This document shows positions 51,837 to 60,714 of a stretch of 64,000 nucleotides of DNA, in pieces. Source of the stretch: Bryobacterales bacterium (GTDB lineage Bacteria > Acidobacteriota > Terriglobia > Bryobacterales > Bryobacteraceae); assembly GCA_016789905.1 (NCBI GenBank), contig JAEUQC010000063.1, positions 1 through 64,000 of the forward strand, read 5' to 3'. Positions within the stretch are counted from its first letter, which is position 1. Every line of letters begins with the position of its first letter. A program made the position numbers and the translations under genes. The notes under the pieces were generated by a model, which saw nothing but the letters and a program-made list of their open reading frames with translations, was not told the DNA's origin and did no database searches.

Positions 51837-52806
51837 GTGCCGGTACCTCCGCCGCGGGCGCGCCGCCAGGTGTTTGCCGAATGTGACCAACGGCCTTTAG
51901 GAAAATCTCTTCCAGCGTATCCTTCCGATGCGTTAACTTACGCACCTGCAAACGTTCCCGTGCCGCCAATCGCCACAGGGAACCGATCTCCACGGACGCC
52001 GGCAAAACAATGCGCCATTCGCCAGGCGCCTCGCTTACGCCTTCCGCACCGATCTCCTGTAGCGCTGCCGCCAATCCGCGATCATCGCCAGCCACGTCCA
52101 ACTGCACAAAGCGCCGGTTCGACTTTCGCTCCGCCTCCAGGTCCGCCTGATGCACGATCGAGCCTTCTTTCAATATCACCACCTCATCGCACACCAGTTC
52201 CACATCGGTCAACAAATGCGAACAAAGCAGCACATTCATCCCATGCTGCTCCTTCATTTCCTTGATCAATTGGAGCATCCGCTGCCGGGCCGCCGGATCC
52301 AGTCCATTCGTCGGCTCATCCAGGATCACTAGCTCCGGCCCATGCACAATCGCCTGCGCCAGTTTCGCCATCTGTTTCATGCCCAGTGAGTAAGTGCCGA
52401 TCTGCCGGTACCTGGATTCACCGAGCCCCACATGAAACAGTACTTCGTGTGCCTTTTCCAGCGCGGCCGCCCTTGGCAATCCCGAAATCTCCGCCATTAA
52501 ACGCAGAAACGCCACCGCTGTCATGTTGCCGATGAACGAGTCGTTCTCCGGCATGTAGCCGATCCGCGCCTTTACCTCCCTTGCCTGCGCGTGGCAATCG
52601 AATCCCAGTATTCTCGCTCGTCCCGCTGACGGCTTGTGAAAGCCCAACAACGTCTGAATTAGCGTCGATTTTCCTGCGCCGTTTGGTCCTAACAGCCCGA
52701 TCGCTTTCCCGGCCCCAGACTCGCCGAGGCGGCAGGAGATCCCTTTCAGAATCTCCCGCCGCCCCAGGTTCACTCGCAGTGAATCGACTTCAATAACTGG
52801 ACTCAT
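51823..52806 (-). CDS. ABC exporter ATP-binding protein, 327 aa
   Basis: Walker A GPNGAGKST, signature YSLGMKQMAKLAQ, Walker B LVILDEPTNGLDP and H-loop LLCSHLLTDV. A C-terminal domain (residues 225-327) is typical of CcmA/NatA-type ATPases. It works with the permease encoded next. Its first four bases overlap the stop of the FecR-type gene (52803-52806), so it belongs to the sigma-factor operon. Confidence 0.92.
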   Translation of the reverse strand: MSPVIEVDSLRVNLGRREILKGISCRLGESGAGKAIGLLGPNGAGKSTLIQTLLGFHKPSAGRARILGFDCHAQAREVKARIGYMPENDSFIGNMTAVAFLRLMAEISGLPRAAALEKAHEVLFHVGLGESRYRQIGTYSLGMKQMAKLAQAIVHGPELVILDEPTNGLDPAARQRMLQLIKEMKEQHGMNVLLCSHLLTDVELVCDEVVILKEGSIVHQADLEAERKSNRRFVQLDVAGDDRGLAAALQEIGAEGVSEAPGEWRIVLPASVEIGSLWRLAARERLQVRKLTHRKDTLEEIFLKAVGHIRQTPGGAPAAEVPAHGRL

Positions 52807-55121
52807 TTCCCCCGCTTCCCGCCAACGCCCGCATTCATCATCGTATCTAGCATAAGACTCGTTAAACGAGTACGAGATGCGACCTGAATTCGTTCCGTTT
52901 CTCCGTTGAAAGTAATCAACGAAGGTTCCCGAACCGCCAGGAACTGCTGGAATTGCTTAGAGGAATGGAACGAGGACAGCATTCCCGCCGCCGGACCCAG
53001 GTTCAGCCACACGAAGCCCGAAGTCTGCACGCCGGTCAACGTCGGCATCTGCCCTTTGAATGCTGTTGAACGTATGAGCGGGAATCCGCCGCCGCGTGTC
53101 GCAATTGCCCGTATCGCCACCGCCCGGTCCGCCGACAGAATCCAGTACCCTCGGTCGAAGGTCCAGTGGAATCCGAATCCGGAGAGTGTCAGCGAATGCC
53201 ACACTCGCCCTTCCACCGACTCCTGTTTCAAAACCACCTTGCGCTCTGCCGGCGCCTCCCGGTTGTAGGCTTCCGTTAGCCGGGCAATCGTCGCGTTTAG
53301 GGTGGCGGGCTGATACACCTCCACCGCCGCCACGAAGCCCGGAATCGGTATGGTCGCCGTCTCCACCGATAGCGTAAAGTCCGTCCCCAGCGCTGCCGCA
53401 ATATCGTTCACCGGGTTGACGCCAGTCTTCGCCTCGATTTCCCGTAAGTGCGCGCCGAATCCCGGCGCAAGCGCCATCATGTCCTCCATGATTTGCCGCG
53501 GATTCCGCGTCGCCGCGGAGAACACCGCTAGCGCATCCGCCGATGCGTACTCAGCCGAACCCGCCGAACCTGGCGCAGCCAGCCACGCCGCCATTCCCGC
53601 CCGAGGGCCGTTGAACAAAAGCGTTGCTTCGTTTTCCTCCACGCCTTGCACGGTTCGCTGCTCCGCAAAGGCAAACCGGATGTTCTGCACGTTCTTGCCC
53701 ATCACGGTGAGGTCCGCGCCTAGCAACCACTTCACGCCTCGTGCATACCGCTTGCTCAACTCCTGGCCAAACGGCGTCGCCGCGCCTTGACCCAATTGAC
53801 CGGCCAGTAGATTCAAGTGAGAGACGGTATCGCTCACCATCAAAATTCCCTTGTCGATCCGGTAGGCTCCCCCGGCAGCCAGAAGTTTCGTCATCTCCGC
53901 CGCCAACGCCCTCTCCTGGCCCGCCTTCACTTCCGCAATCAGCAACGGCACGTTGGATTTCACCAGCATGAACGCCAACTCGTCTCCAATCATGGGCGAC
54001 AGCACGCGCGCCCTCTCAATCAACACCTTCATCTGCGCCGCGTTTTGTGATCCCCACCATTCGCGTAGCACTTCGTTGTCCTGCGAACGCTGTTCGATCA
54101 GGCTCACCGCCGTTGTCATCGTCGGTCCCAGGTTTGGGATCGCACCGTAAATCTGCACGTCCGGAGGCAGCATCGAGACCGCTCGGGCCGCGGTCCGCGT
54201 CGACTGCGACGGAAGTTGCTTTTCAATCGACGCCAATTCCGTCAACAGCGCGAAGTGTTTTTCCTTTTCGTCGCTCCAGGCCACCGCGTCCCTTACCGAG
54301 ACTTTGCTGAGCGCCGCCGCGGTTGTCGTCTGCTCTCCCGGCTTGAGCAGCTTCTGCGTCCCCGGTTGCGTCACCGCCACCGATCCTTCCACGACCCCCA
54401 CCAATGAACCCGCCGTACCGGCGGAAACAGTGAAAATTGTCCCCTTTACCGCCGCTTCGGAATCCCGCGTGACCACTTTCAAATACCCATCGCGCTGCTT
54501 GGCGGCGCGGACAATGATGTCTCCCCGTTCCAGCAAAATCGTAGTTCCGCTGCGCTCGGCTTTCACCGAAAGTTCCGTGCGTTCATTCACTTCAACCAGA
54601 GATCCGTCAGCCAGGCGGAATCGAGCCCGCGCGCCGGCCGCTGTACGTACCACTTCGCCGTCGCCAATCGCCGCCCCCGCATCGAGTGAGGCTGCGTTCA
54701 ACGCATACACGGCACCCGATGACGCGGCTAGCGTCGCCCGCGGACCCGACGGTGCAAGTGCTTGGTCGATATACCCGCGACCCAGGAACAGGCTCACTGC
54801 CGCGATACCTGCCGCAATGACCCATTTCGGAACCGTAATCTTACGCTTCGGCGCTGCTGCCGGCGTCATTGGCACCACGTCAGCACCATTAAATACACGC
54901 CGGCACCCGGCGCAGCGCGTCAGGTGGTCCTCCAACAGCATCCGCTGATTCTCGGTTAGTTCACCGTTCCGGTAGGCATCGAATTCGCCCCGAAACTGGG
55001 CGCACGCCGGACCTGCCGAAAGGTTGTTCCATACGCGCTCCCGCGCCGCGTTTACCGTCGCTGGCGCCGGCTCTTCCTGCCGCATGTCATTCAATAATTG
55101 ATCGAGTTCCTGTTCGTTCAT
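52803..55121 (-). CDS. Zinc-finger/FecR-type membrane regulator, probable anti-sigma factor, 772 aa
   Basis: Residues 1-80 form an anti-sigma zinc-finger (HLTRCAGC, the H-x3-C-x2-C part of a ZAS/zf-HC2 domain). One membrane helix follows near 100-118 (WVIAAGIAAVSLFLG), then a FecR domain (GSLVEVNERTELSVKAERSG, AVKGTIFTVSAG) in the periplasm. The remaining 450 residues are an unassigned periplasmic region, much longer than usual anti-sigma factors. AAGGA is 8 nt before the ATG. It lies 18 nt after the ECF sigma gene and probably restrains it. Confidence 0.82.
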   Translation of the reverse strand: MNEQELDQLLNDMRQEEPAPATVNAARERVWNNLSAGPACAQFRGEFDAYRNGELTENQRMLLEDHLTRCAGCRRVFNGADVVPMTPAAAPKRKITVPKWVIAAGIAAVSLFLGRGYIDQALAPSGPRATLAASSGAVYALNAASLDAGAAIGDGEVVRTAAGARARFRLADGSLVEVNERTELSVKAERSGTTILLERGDIIVRAAKQRDGYLKVVTRDSEAAVKGTIFTVSAGTAGSLVGVVEGSVAVTQPGTQKLLKPGEQTTTAAALSKVSVRDAVAWSDEKEKHFALLTELASIEKQLPSQSTRTAARAVSMLPPDVQIYGAIPNLGPTMTTAVSLIEQRSQDNEVLREWWGSQNAAQMKVLIERARVLSPMIGDELAFMLVKSNVPLLIAEVKAGQERALAAEMTKLLAAGGAYRIDKGILMVSDTVSHLNLLAGQLGQGAATPFGQELSKRYARGVKWLLGADLTVMGKNVQNIRFAFAEQRTVQGVEENEATLLFNGPRAGMAAWLAAPGSAGSAEYASADALAVFSAATRNPRQIMEDMMALAPGFGAHLREIEAKTGVNPVNDIAAALGTDFTLSVETATIPIPGFVAAVEVYQPATLNATIARLTEAYNREAPAERKVVLKQESVEGRVWHSLTLSGFGFHWTFDRGYWILSADRAVAIRAIATRGGGFPLIRSTAFKGQMPTLTGVQTSGFVWLNLGPAAGMLSSFHSSKQFQQFLAVREPSLITFNGETERIQVASRTRLTSLMLDTMMNAGVGGKRGK

Positions 55122-55139
55122 GGCGGTGGTCCTTTCCTT

Positions 55140-55655
55140 TCAGCGATTCATCCAAACCAACAGATCCTGGCGTACCCGGTGCAGCCGGCTGGCCACCGTG
55201 CCGCGTTCAATCCCAAACATGGCGGCCAGCTCTTCGTACGAAAACCCGTCCAAATTCCGTAGCGTAAACAATTGCGCATCTTCCGGGTCGAGCTTTGCCA
55301 GCGCCCGGCGCAGCGACTCCTTCAACAGCGCGTCCTTAGCCGGTGACGTCCGTTCCGGACTCGTATCCAGCGACGTCTCCCGCGCCGATTGTTTTCGCCG
55401 CAATATGTCGATGGCGGCGTTCGTGGCCGCGCGCCGCAGGTAGTGTTCCGCGGTTTGCGTTAATTCCAAAGCCGAGTGATTCATCAGCCGGAGGAAGACG
55501 GTTTGCATTGCGTCCTCCGCATCGGCGTCGTTTCCAGTCACGCGCAGCGCCGTCCGGTAAACGGCTGTTGCGTGTTTCTCGTAGAGTTCTTGAAAAGTTG
55601 GTGGCAGCGGCAATGCGTGGGGTCCCGCTGTTAATGCTAGCCCGATAGATGCCAT
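55140..55655 (-). CDS. ECF RNA polymerase sigma factor, 171 aa
   Basis: Region 2 (ELYEKHATAVYRTALRVTGN to VFLRLMNHS) includes the -10 recognition helix, and region 4 (LDPEDAQLFTLRNLDGFSYE, then MFGIERGTVASRLHRVRQDL) carries the -35 helix-turn-helix. Length is normal for ECF factors. The frame extends far upstream to 56030, but the ATG at 55655 gives the family start; the upstream part is antisense of the flavocytochrome. It is the first gene of an operon that includes its likely anti-sigma factor and two ABC exporters. Confidence 0.9.
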   Translation of the reverse strand: MASIGLALTAGPHALPLPPTFQELYEKHATAVYRTALRVTGNDADAEDAMQTVFLRLMNHSALELTQTAEHYLRRAATNAAIDILRRKQSARETSLDTSPERTSPAKDALLKESLRRALAKLDPEDAQLFTLRNLDGFSYEELAAMFGIERGTVASRLHRVRQDLLVWMNR

Positions 55656-55815
55656 GTTCGTCGTCTCATCTATGCAAACGCACCCTCCGTCCGTTTTCTT
55701 CCAAAAATTTTGCTGCGGGGGAAAATGTCCCTTTTCTACGGCACAGGAGTCGCTATGCATGTCAACATGGAGCCCGCCGAACCCCCATAACTGCATATAT
55801 AGTAAAAGCAAATTT

Positions 55816-57540
55816 ATGACAAAGCCCCGTCTCGCTCTTGTCGTCTGCTTGCTCTCTTCACTCGCCGCCGCCGAAAGGCCCGGCCTTGTCATCGTCGGCG
55901 CTGGCATCTCTGGCCTCTCCGCGGCTCTCGAAGGCGCCCGCGCAGGTCTCCAGGTCACAGTAGTTGAAATCAACACCGTCCCTGGTGGCCATGCTGTGAT
56001 CTCTTCCGGTGGTCTACTCCTTGTCGGCACGCCACTTCAAGCGAAAAACAACATCATTGACACCCCCGCGCACGCCGAACGTGACTTTCTCGCCTGGGGC
56101 GAAGACGCGAACCGCGACTGGGTCCGCTACTACACCCGAAACTCCAAAACCGAAATCCACGATTGGATGACGGCCCTCGGCACCGAGTTCGTTGGCGTCA
56201 GCGTCAACGGCGCAGGCAGCACCCTTGCCCGCTTCCACATGCCGCGCCAACAGGGCATTGGCCTCGTACTCCCGGTTTATCGCGAAATCCTCCGCCGGGG
56301 CGACATACAGTTTCTCTTCGCCCATCGCGCTACCGGTCTAGCCACCAAAGACGGCCGCGTCACCGGTGTCCATCTCGAAGACCTTCGCGGGAACAGGAAG
56401 TTCACCCTCGAAGCTGCTAACGTCCTCATCAGCACCGGTGGCTTCGGCGCCGATCTCGACCTTGTCCGCCTCTCCTGGCCAAAGAAAGTCCCCCTTCCCG
56501 AACGCCTCCTTGCCGGTGGCGGCTTCTTCGCCAATGGCTCCGGCATGAACATTGTCCGCGACGCCGGCGGCGCCGCTGTCTCCCTCGATCATCAGTGGAA
56601 CTATGCCACCGGCCTTCCCGATCCTTTTGATCCAACCGGCCAACGCGGCTTCTTCACCGTCGCCATGAATGCCATCTGGGTCAACGCCCAGGGTAAGCGG
56701 TTCGCCCTCGAACAGCACGAACCCAAAGTCACCATTCCGGTGGTCGCCGCCCAACGGCCCGCTCGCTTCTGGTCCATATTTGACTCCGAAGGTTTCAAAT
56801 CGTTTCGCATCGTCCATGCCGGCTTCGGTGCCGACCGCCACGAAGAGGTCCTGAAGACTCTTCCGAAAGCCGATTCACTCGCTCAACTCGCCCAACTCGC
56901 GGGCCTCCCCGCTGACGCGCTCACTGAAACGGTCAACCGCTACAACACCATGGCGGCTATCGGCGAGGACACGGAGTTCCACCGTCGTGGTCCGCTCAAA
57001 CCCATCGCCCAACCGCCCTTCTACGCCGCGCCGATGTTCGTCCTCATCCGCAAGAGCATGGGCGGAATTCATGTCGATGCCAACTGCCGCGTTCTCAATG
57101 CCAGCGGCCAGCCCATCCCAGGTCTCTACGCCTCCGGTGAAGCCACCGGCTTCGGCGGAATCAATGGAAAGAACGGTATGGAAGGCGCTTTCCTCGGACC
57201 CTCTATCTTAATGGGCCGCGTCGCCGCCCAAGCCATTGCTAAAGCCTCCCAGTCGAAGCCCGCGACTGCGCAACTGGCAGCCCTCCGCCAGACTCCGCCC
57301 CCCTCCAACCCCAAACATGCCGCCCAGTGCGCCGGTTGCCACGATGTCCCCGCTCTCATCAAGGAAAAGCGCGCTGGCTACTGGCATTTCGAAAACTCCC
57401 ACCAGCTAGTCCTCAATCGAAAGTTCAACTGCCTTGAATGCCATGCCGAAATGCTCCCCTTCAAAATGGAGACACACAAGATCGACCGGCACTTACAAAT
57501 CAATGCCTGCCAGCGTTGCCACGTCAACTTAACCCGCTAG
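55816..57540 (+). CDS. Exported flavocytochrome c: FAD fumarate-reductase-like domain with C-terminal trihaem tail, 574 aa
   Basis: A signal peptide (MTKPRLALVVCLLSSLAAAE) precedes the FAD-binding GLVIVGAGISGLSAALEGAR and the family block FGGINGKNGMEGAFLGPSIL. The C-terminal 70 residues contain three c-haem motifs, CAGCH, CLECH and CQRCH. In Shewanella-type fumarate reductases the haem domain is N-terminal, so the order is reversed here. It probably reduces or oxidises a small organic acid or related substrate in the periplasm. The ATG at 55816 follows TATATA by 14 nt; the frame opens 54 codons earlier. Its 3' end overlaps the PhoD gene by 12 nt. Confidence 0.88.
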   Translation: MTKPRLALVVCLLSSLAAAERPGLVIVGAGISGLSAALEGARAGLQVTVVEINTVPGGHAVISSGGLLLVGTPLQAKNNIIDTPAHAERDFLAWGEDANRDWVRYYTRNSKTEIHDWMTALGTEFVGVSVNGAGSTLARFHMPRQQGIGLVLPVYREILRRGDIQFLFAHRATGLATKDGRVTGVHLEDLRGNRKFTLEAANVLISTGGFGADLDLVRLSWPKKVPLPERLLAGGGFFANGSGMNIVRDAGGAAVSLDHQWNYATGLPDPFDPTGQRGFFTVAMNAIWVNAQGKRFALEQHEPKVTIPVVAAQRPARFWSIFDSEGFKSFRIVHAGFGADRHEEVLKTLPKADSLAQLAQLAGLPADALTETVNRYNTMAAIGEDTEFHRRGPLKPIAQPPFYAAPMFVLIRKSMGGIHVDANCRVLNASGQPIPGLYASGEATGFGGINGKNGMEGAFLGPSILMGRVAAQAIAKASQSKPATAQLAALRQTPPPSNPKHAAQCAGCHDVPALIKEKRAGYWHFENSHQLVLNRKFNCLECHAEMLPFKMETHKIDRHLQINACQRCHVNLTR

Positions 57541-59034
57541 CTTCTTTTCATACAATACGGCTCCATTCAGATCCCGTAACTTCACGGTCATCCCGCCGTC
57601 TTCATTGATCTCCACTTCTCCAAAAAACTGCAACCCAGCCGCCGGTCCCACCGCCGCCTGTCCCGGCCCCGGATGCTTCTTAAACATCACTTGCGGCCCG
57701 AATGTATTGTCCAATACCCCCGGCCCAAACGACCCCGCGTTCAGTGGCCCGCTCACAAACTCCCAGAACGGCGAAAAGTCCGTAAATACCGCCTTCGAAG
57801 GGTCATAGTAATGTGCTGCGGTATAGTGGACGTCCGCCGTCAGCCACACCACATTCTTGACGTTTCGAATCCCCTTCAAGAGGCGGGAAAGCTCCAATTC
57901 CCGTCCTAACGGCGGGCCATCCCCATTGGCAGTCGCCTCAAACATCGACCGCCCTGCCACATCCTTCCCGTCAGCCACCAGCAGCCCCAGCGGCATGTCC
58001 GAAGCAATCACCTTCCACTTCGCCTTGCTCGCCCGCAATCCATCCAGCAGCCATCCCATCTGCGGCGCTCCCAGGAAATCGGTGTCCGATCCCTCCCGCT
58101 CCTGCCGGTTGTAGGTGTTCGGTCCACGATACGACCGCATATCGATCACAAACACATCCAGCATTGGTCCGTATGGAATGTGCCGGTAGATCCTTTCTGT
58201 TTCCAGCGAGTGATACCGGATCGGCGCATACTCCAGAAACGCCCGCTTCCCGCGCGCTGCCAGCAGTGCGACACTCTTTTCCGTATATTTATCATCCCCA
58301 GTCAACGACTTGGATGCACTCCAGTTATTCAACACCTCATGGTCGTCCCACTGCCATATCTGGGGCACTTCCGCCTGGAACTTTCGTAAGTTATCATCCA
58401 ACAGGTTGTACTTATACGCCCCGCGGAACTCCGCCAAAGTCTCGGCGACCTTTGACTTCTCCTCCGTCACGAGATTCTTCCAGATGCCCCCATCCGGCAA
58501 CTTCATCTCCCCTGGCACCGGACCATCGGCATAAATCGTATCGCCGGAATGAATGAAGAAATCCGGCCGCAGTTGCCGCATCGTCTCGTAGATCTTCATG
58601 CCGCCAAATGCCGGGTTGATCCCCCAGCCTTGCCCCACCGTATCGCCAGACCAGCAGAACCGCACGGCTCGCTTCCCCGCCGGGGCCGGACGAAAGCGCC
58701 CCCGCGCCGGCGCCGAATCCGCCCCGCCGAGTCCCAGGTCCCGGAACACCACTTCATACTCAATCTCCGCGCCCGGCCCCCATCCGCCAATGTCCACGCG
58801 ACCTGTAAAATCGGTGACTTCCAGACAGTGCGGGCCCATTACCTCAGTCCACGGCGCCCCGGCGCGCCGCTCTCTCCATCGCACGATCATCCGGCTCGGC
58901 CCGTCCGCGCGGCTCCAAATTAATGCTTGCGTGGCGGTAACATCCCCAGCCGTCACTCCCTGGCCCAGTGCCGGCCGCCGCCCCCGGATCATCGCAGGCG
59001 CCGCCTGCAGTAACTGCCGTCTTGACCAATTCAT
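57529..59034 (-). CDS. PhoD-family alkaline phosphatase/phosphodiesterase, Tat-exported, 501 aa
   Basis: A Tat signal (NWSRRQLLQAAPAMI) is followed by the N-terminal beta-sandwich and the metallophosphatase core. Metal motifs are WSGDTVG, FFIHSGDTIYADG, QWDDHEVLNNW and TADVHYTAAHYY. Length fits Bacillus PhoD-like enzymes, which use Ca and Fe. It releases phosphate from phosphodiesters in the periplasm. GGAGAGG is 10 nt before the ATG. The DUF3299 gene ends 7 nt upstream, so the two are probably one transcript. Confidence 0.88.
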   Translation of the reverse strand: MNWSRRQLLQAAPAMIRGRRPALGQGVTAGDVTATQALIWSRADGPSRMIVRWRERRAGAPWTEVMGPHCLEVTDFTGRVDIGGWGPGAEIEYEVVFRDLGLGGADSAPARGRFRPAPAGKRAVRFCWSGDTVGQGWGINPAFGGMKIYETMRQLRPDFFIHSGDTIYADGPVPGEMKLPDGGIWKNLVTEEKSKVAETLAEFRGAYKYNLLDDNLRKFQAEVPQIWQWDDHEVLNNWSASKSLTGDDKYTEKSVALLAARGKRAFLEYAPIRYHSLETERIYRHIPYGPMLDVFVIDMRSYRGPNTYNRQEREGSDTDFLGAPQMGWLLDGLRASKAKWKVIASDMPLGLLVADGKDVAGRSMFEATANGDGPPLGRELELSRLLKGIRNVKNVVWLTADVHYTAAHYYDPSKAVFTDFSPFWEFVSGPLNAGSFGPGVLDNTFGPQVMFKKHPGPGQAAVGPAAGLQFFGEVEINEDGGMTVKLRDLNGAVLYEKKLAG

Positions 59035-59040
59035 GACTCG

Positions 59041-59562
59041 TTAACCTCTCCGCCGCAATTCAACCACGCCTAACTTATACCCTACAGTCCCGTAAGGACT
59101 CTCCGTCGATCCAATCTCTAATTTCCCGCACGCCCAGACCGAGTAAATCAACTCCACTTTTGCCGGACGTCCCGTCGACATCGTCGCATACACAATCTGG
59201 TTTCCTGGCGGCGCCGGCGTGTGTACGCACGCCCCCGCCGTCGGCACCAGCAGAAACTCGTTTACTTCCTGAAACCCATCATCCAGCGGCACCATGTACC
59301 CTGCAATTTTCACGTTCGTGCCAGCGATCATTTCCAACAACGGCGACGCCACTCCTGTCCGCGTATCCAGCCCCCGCAATACGTTCCACTCCACTTCGGC
59401 GAATCCATCTTTCTCCGCCGGCGCCGCCTCCGCCGTTTCCGCCGCCGTTACCTTCGGCCTCGCCACATGGATCGTCTTCGGCTGTTCTTCCACCGGCACC
59501 ATCTTCGGCCCACAGGAACTCAGCACCACGCCCAGCGCGCTCAGTATCTCTCTCCGTCGCAT
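59041..59562 (-). CDS. DUF3299 lipoprotein, paralogue of 31692-32213, 173 aa
   Basis: The lipobox-like VVLSSCG follows a short hydrophobic leader. The DUF3299 blocks GYMVPLDDGFQEVNEFLLVP, GACVHTPAPPGNQIV and SPYGTVGYKLG match the paralogue at 31692-32213 closely. Here the neighbours are phosphoesterases rather than metal transporters, which argues against a role restricted to zinc uptake. AGGA lies about 9 nt upstream of the ATG. Confidence 0.82.
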   Translation of the reverse strand: MRRREILSALGVVLSSCGPKMVPVEEQPKTIHVARPKVTAAETAEAAPAEKDGFAEVEWNVLRGLDTRTGVASPLLEMIAGTNVKIAGYMVPLDDGFQEVNEFLLVPTAGACVHTPAPPGNQIVYATMSTGRPAKVELIYSVWACGKLEIGSTESPYGTVGYKLGVVELRRRG

Positions 59563-59601
59563 TCCTCTGTTCCTACTCTACCCTTCTGCCGATAAAAAGA
59601 A

Positions 59602-60714
59602 ATGCGCCGCCGCCAAGCCGTCGCCCTTCTCGGCGCCCTCGGTCTCCCCACCGCTCCCGGTCCGTTCCTCGCCGAACCTTATCTCAATGCGGGCCCTCAC
59701 CCGGCTGACCCTACCCGACTCACCCTTCTCTTCCATGCCCTCGAAAACACCGGACCCTACATGGTTCGTACCATTCGCCAGCAAACTCCTGCCATCGCCA
59801 ACGGCCAGGTCTACACCGCCACGCTTTCGAATCTCACCCCTGGAGAGACCTTCCCCTACCAAATCGCCGATGAAAGCGGCCCTCTCCTCCACGCAACCGC
59901 AAAATCTCTGCCCGCTAAATCCCAACCCTTCCGCATGGTACTCTTCGGCGACTCCGGCCAACAAACACCCGCCCTCAAAGCCATCGCCGCCCTTGCTGAA
60001 GCCCAGAATCCGGACGTCTTTCTCCACCTGGGTGATATCGCCTACCCCAACGGAACCCCCGCCCAATACCGCGCGAACTTCTTCCCCATCTATCGCTTCC
60101 TTCGCACCCGCCCGTCGTTCTCCGTCCCCGGCAATCATGACATCGACGCCTCCACCGCGTGGTACGACTACTGGTCCCAGCCCCGCAACGGCCCAGGCAA
60201 TAACTTCAGCGTCGAACTCGGCGACACCCATTGGGCCATGCTCGACTCCAACACGCACGCCGACCTCAACGATCCCGCCTTCCACTGCTGGCTAGACCAG
60301 GATCTCAAAAACACCACCGCGCTATGGCGCTTTGTCGCCATCCACCATCCGCCGTTCACCTCCGGCGCGCACCACTTCGCCGAACAGCAGTCCCGCGCCC
60401 TTTGCCACATCTTCCAACAGAACAACGTCCACGCCGTCTTCTCCGGGCACGATCACAACTACCAACGTTCCCACCCGCTTCTTTACCGCAACGGCAACAT
60501 CGAAGTCACACCCTCCGGCATCCCCTACATCATCTCCGGCGGCGCCGGCGCCGACTTATCGGACGCAACAAACAATCCCCAGCCCTTTACCCGCATCGCC
60601 AAGACCGTTCATAGCTTCACCGTCCTTGACATTACAAACCGGAAACTGGAACTTAGGCAAATCGACTCTAACGGGCGGCAAATCGACTCACTTACTCTAA
60701 TTTCCCAAACATGA
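59602..60714 (+). CDS. Exported metallophosphoesterase, purple-acid-phosphatase-like, 370 aa
   Basis: A Tat-like signal (MRRRQAVALLGALG) precedes a fibronectin-like domain (residues 25-95) and the calcineurin-type core: MVLFGDSG, LHLGDIAY, PGNHD, HHPPF and FSGHDHNYQR. These supply a dinuclear metal site. It hydrolyses phosphate esters outside the cytoplasm. It is the third phosphatase-type gene in this 3-kb stretch. It overlaps the sialidase gene tail to tail by 23 nt. Confidence 0.87.
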   Translation: MRRRQAVALLGALGLPTAPGPFLAEPYLNAGPHPADPTRLTLLFHALENTGPYMVRTIRQQTPAIANGQVYTATLSNLTPGETFPYQIADESGPLLHATAKSLPAKSQPFRMVLFGDSGQQTPALKAIAALAEAQNPDVFLHLGDIAYPNGTPAQYRANFFPIYRFLRTRPSFSVPGNHDIDASTAWYDYWSQPRNGPGNNFSVELGDTHWAMLDSNTHADLNDPAFHCWLDQDLKNTTALWRFVAIHHPPFTSGAHHFAEQQSRALCHIFQQNNVHAVFSGHDHNYQRSHPLLYRNGNIEVTPSGIPYIISGGAGADLSDATNNPQPFTRIAKTVHSFTVLDITNRKLELRQIDSNGRQIDSLTLISQT

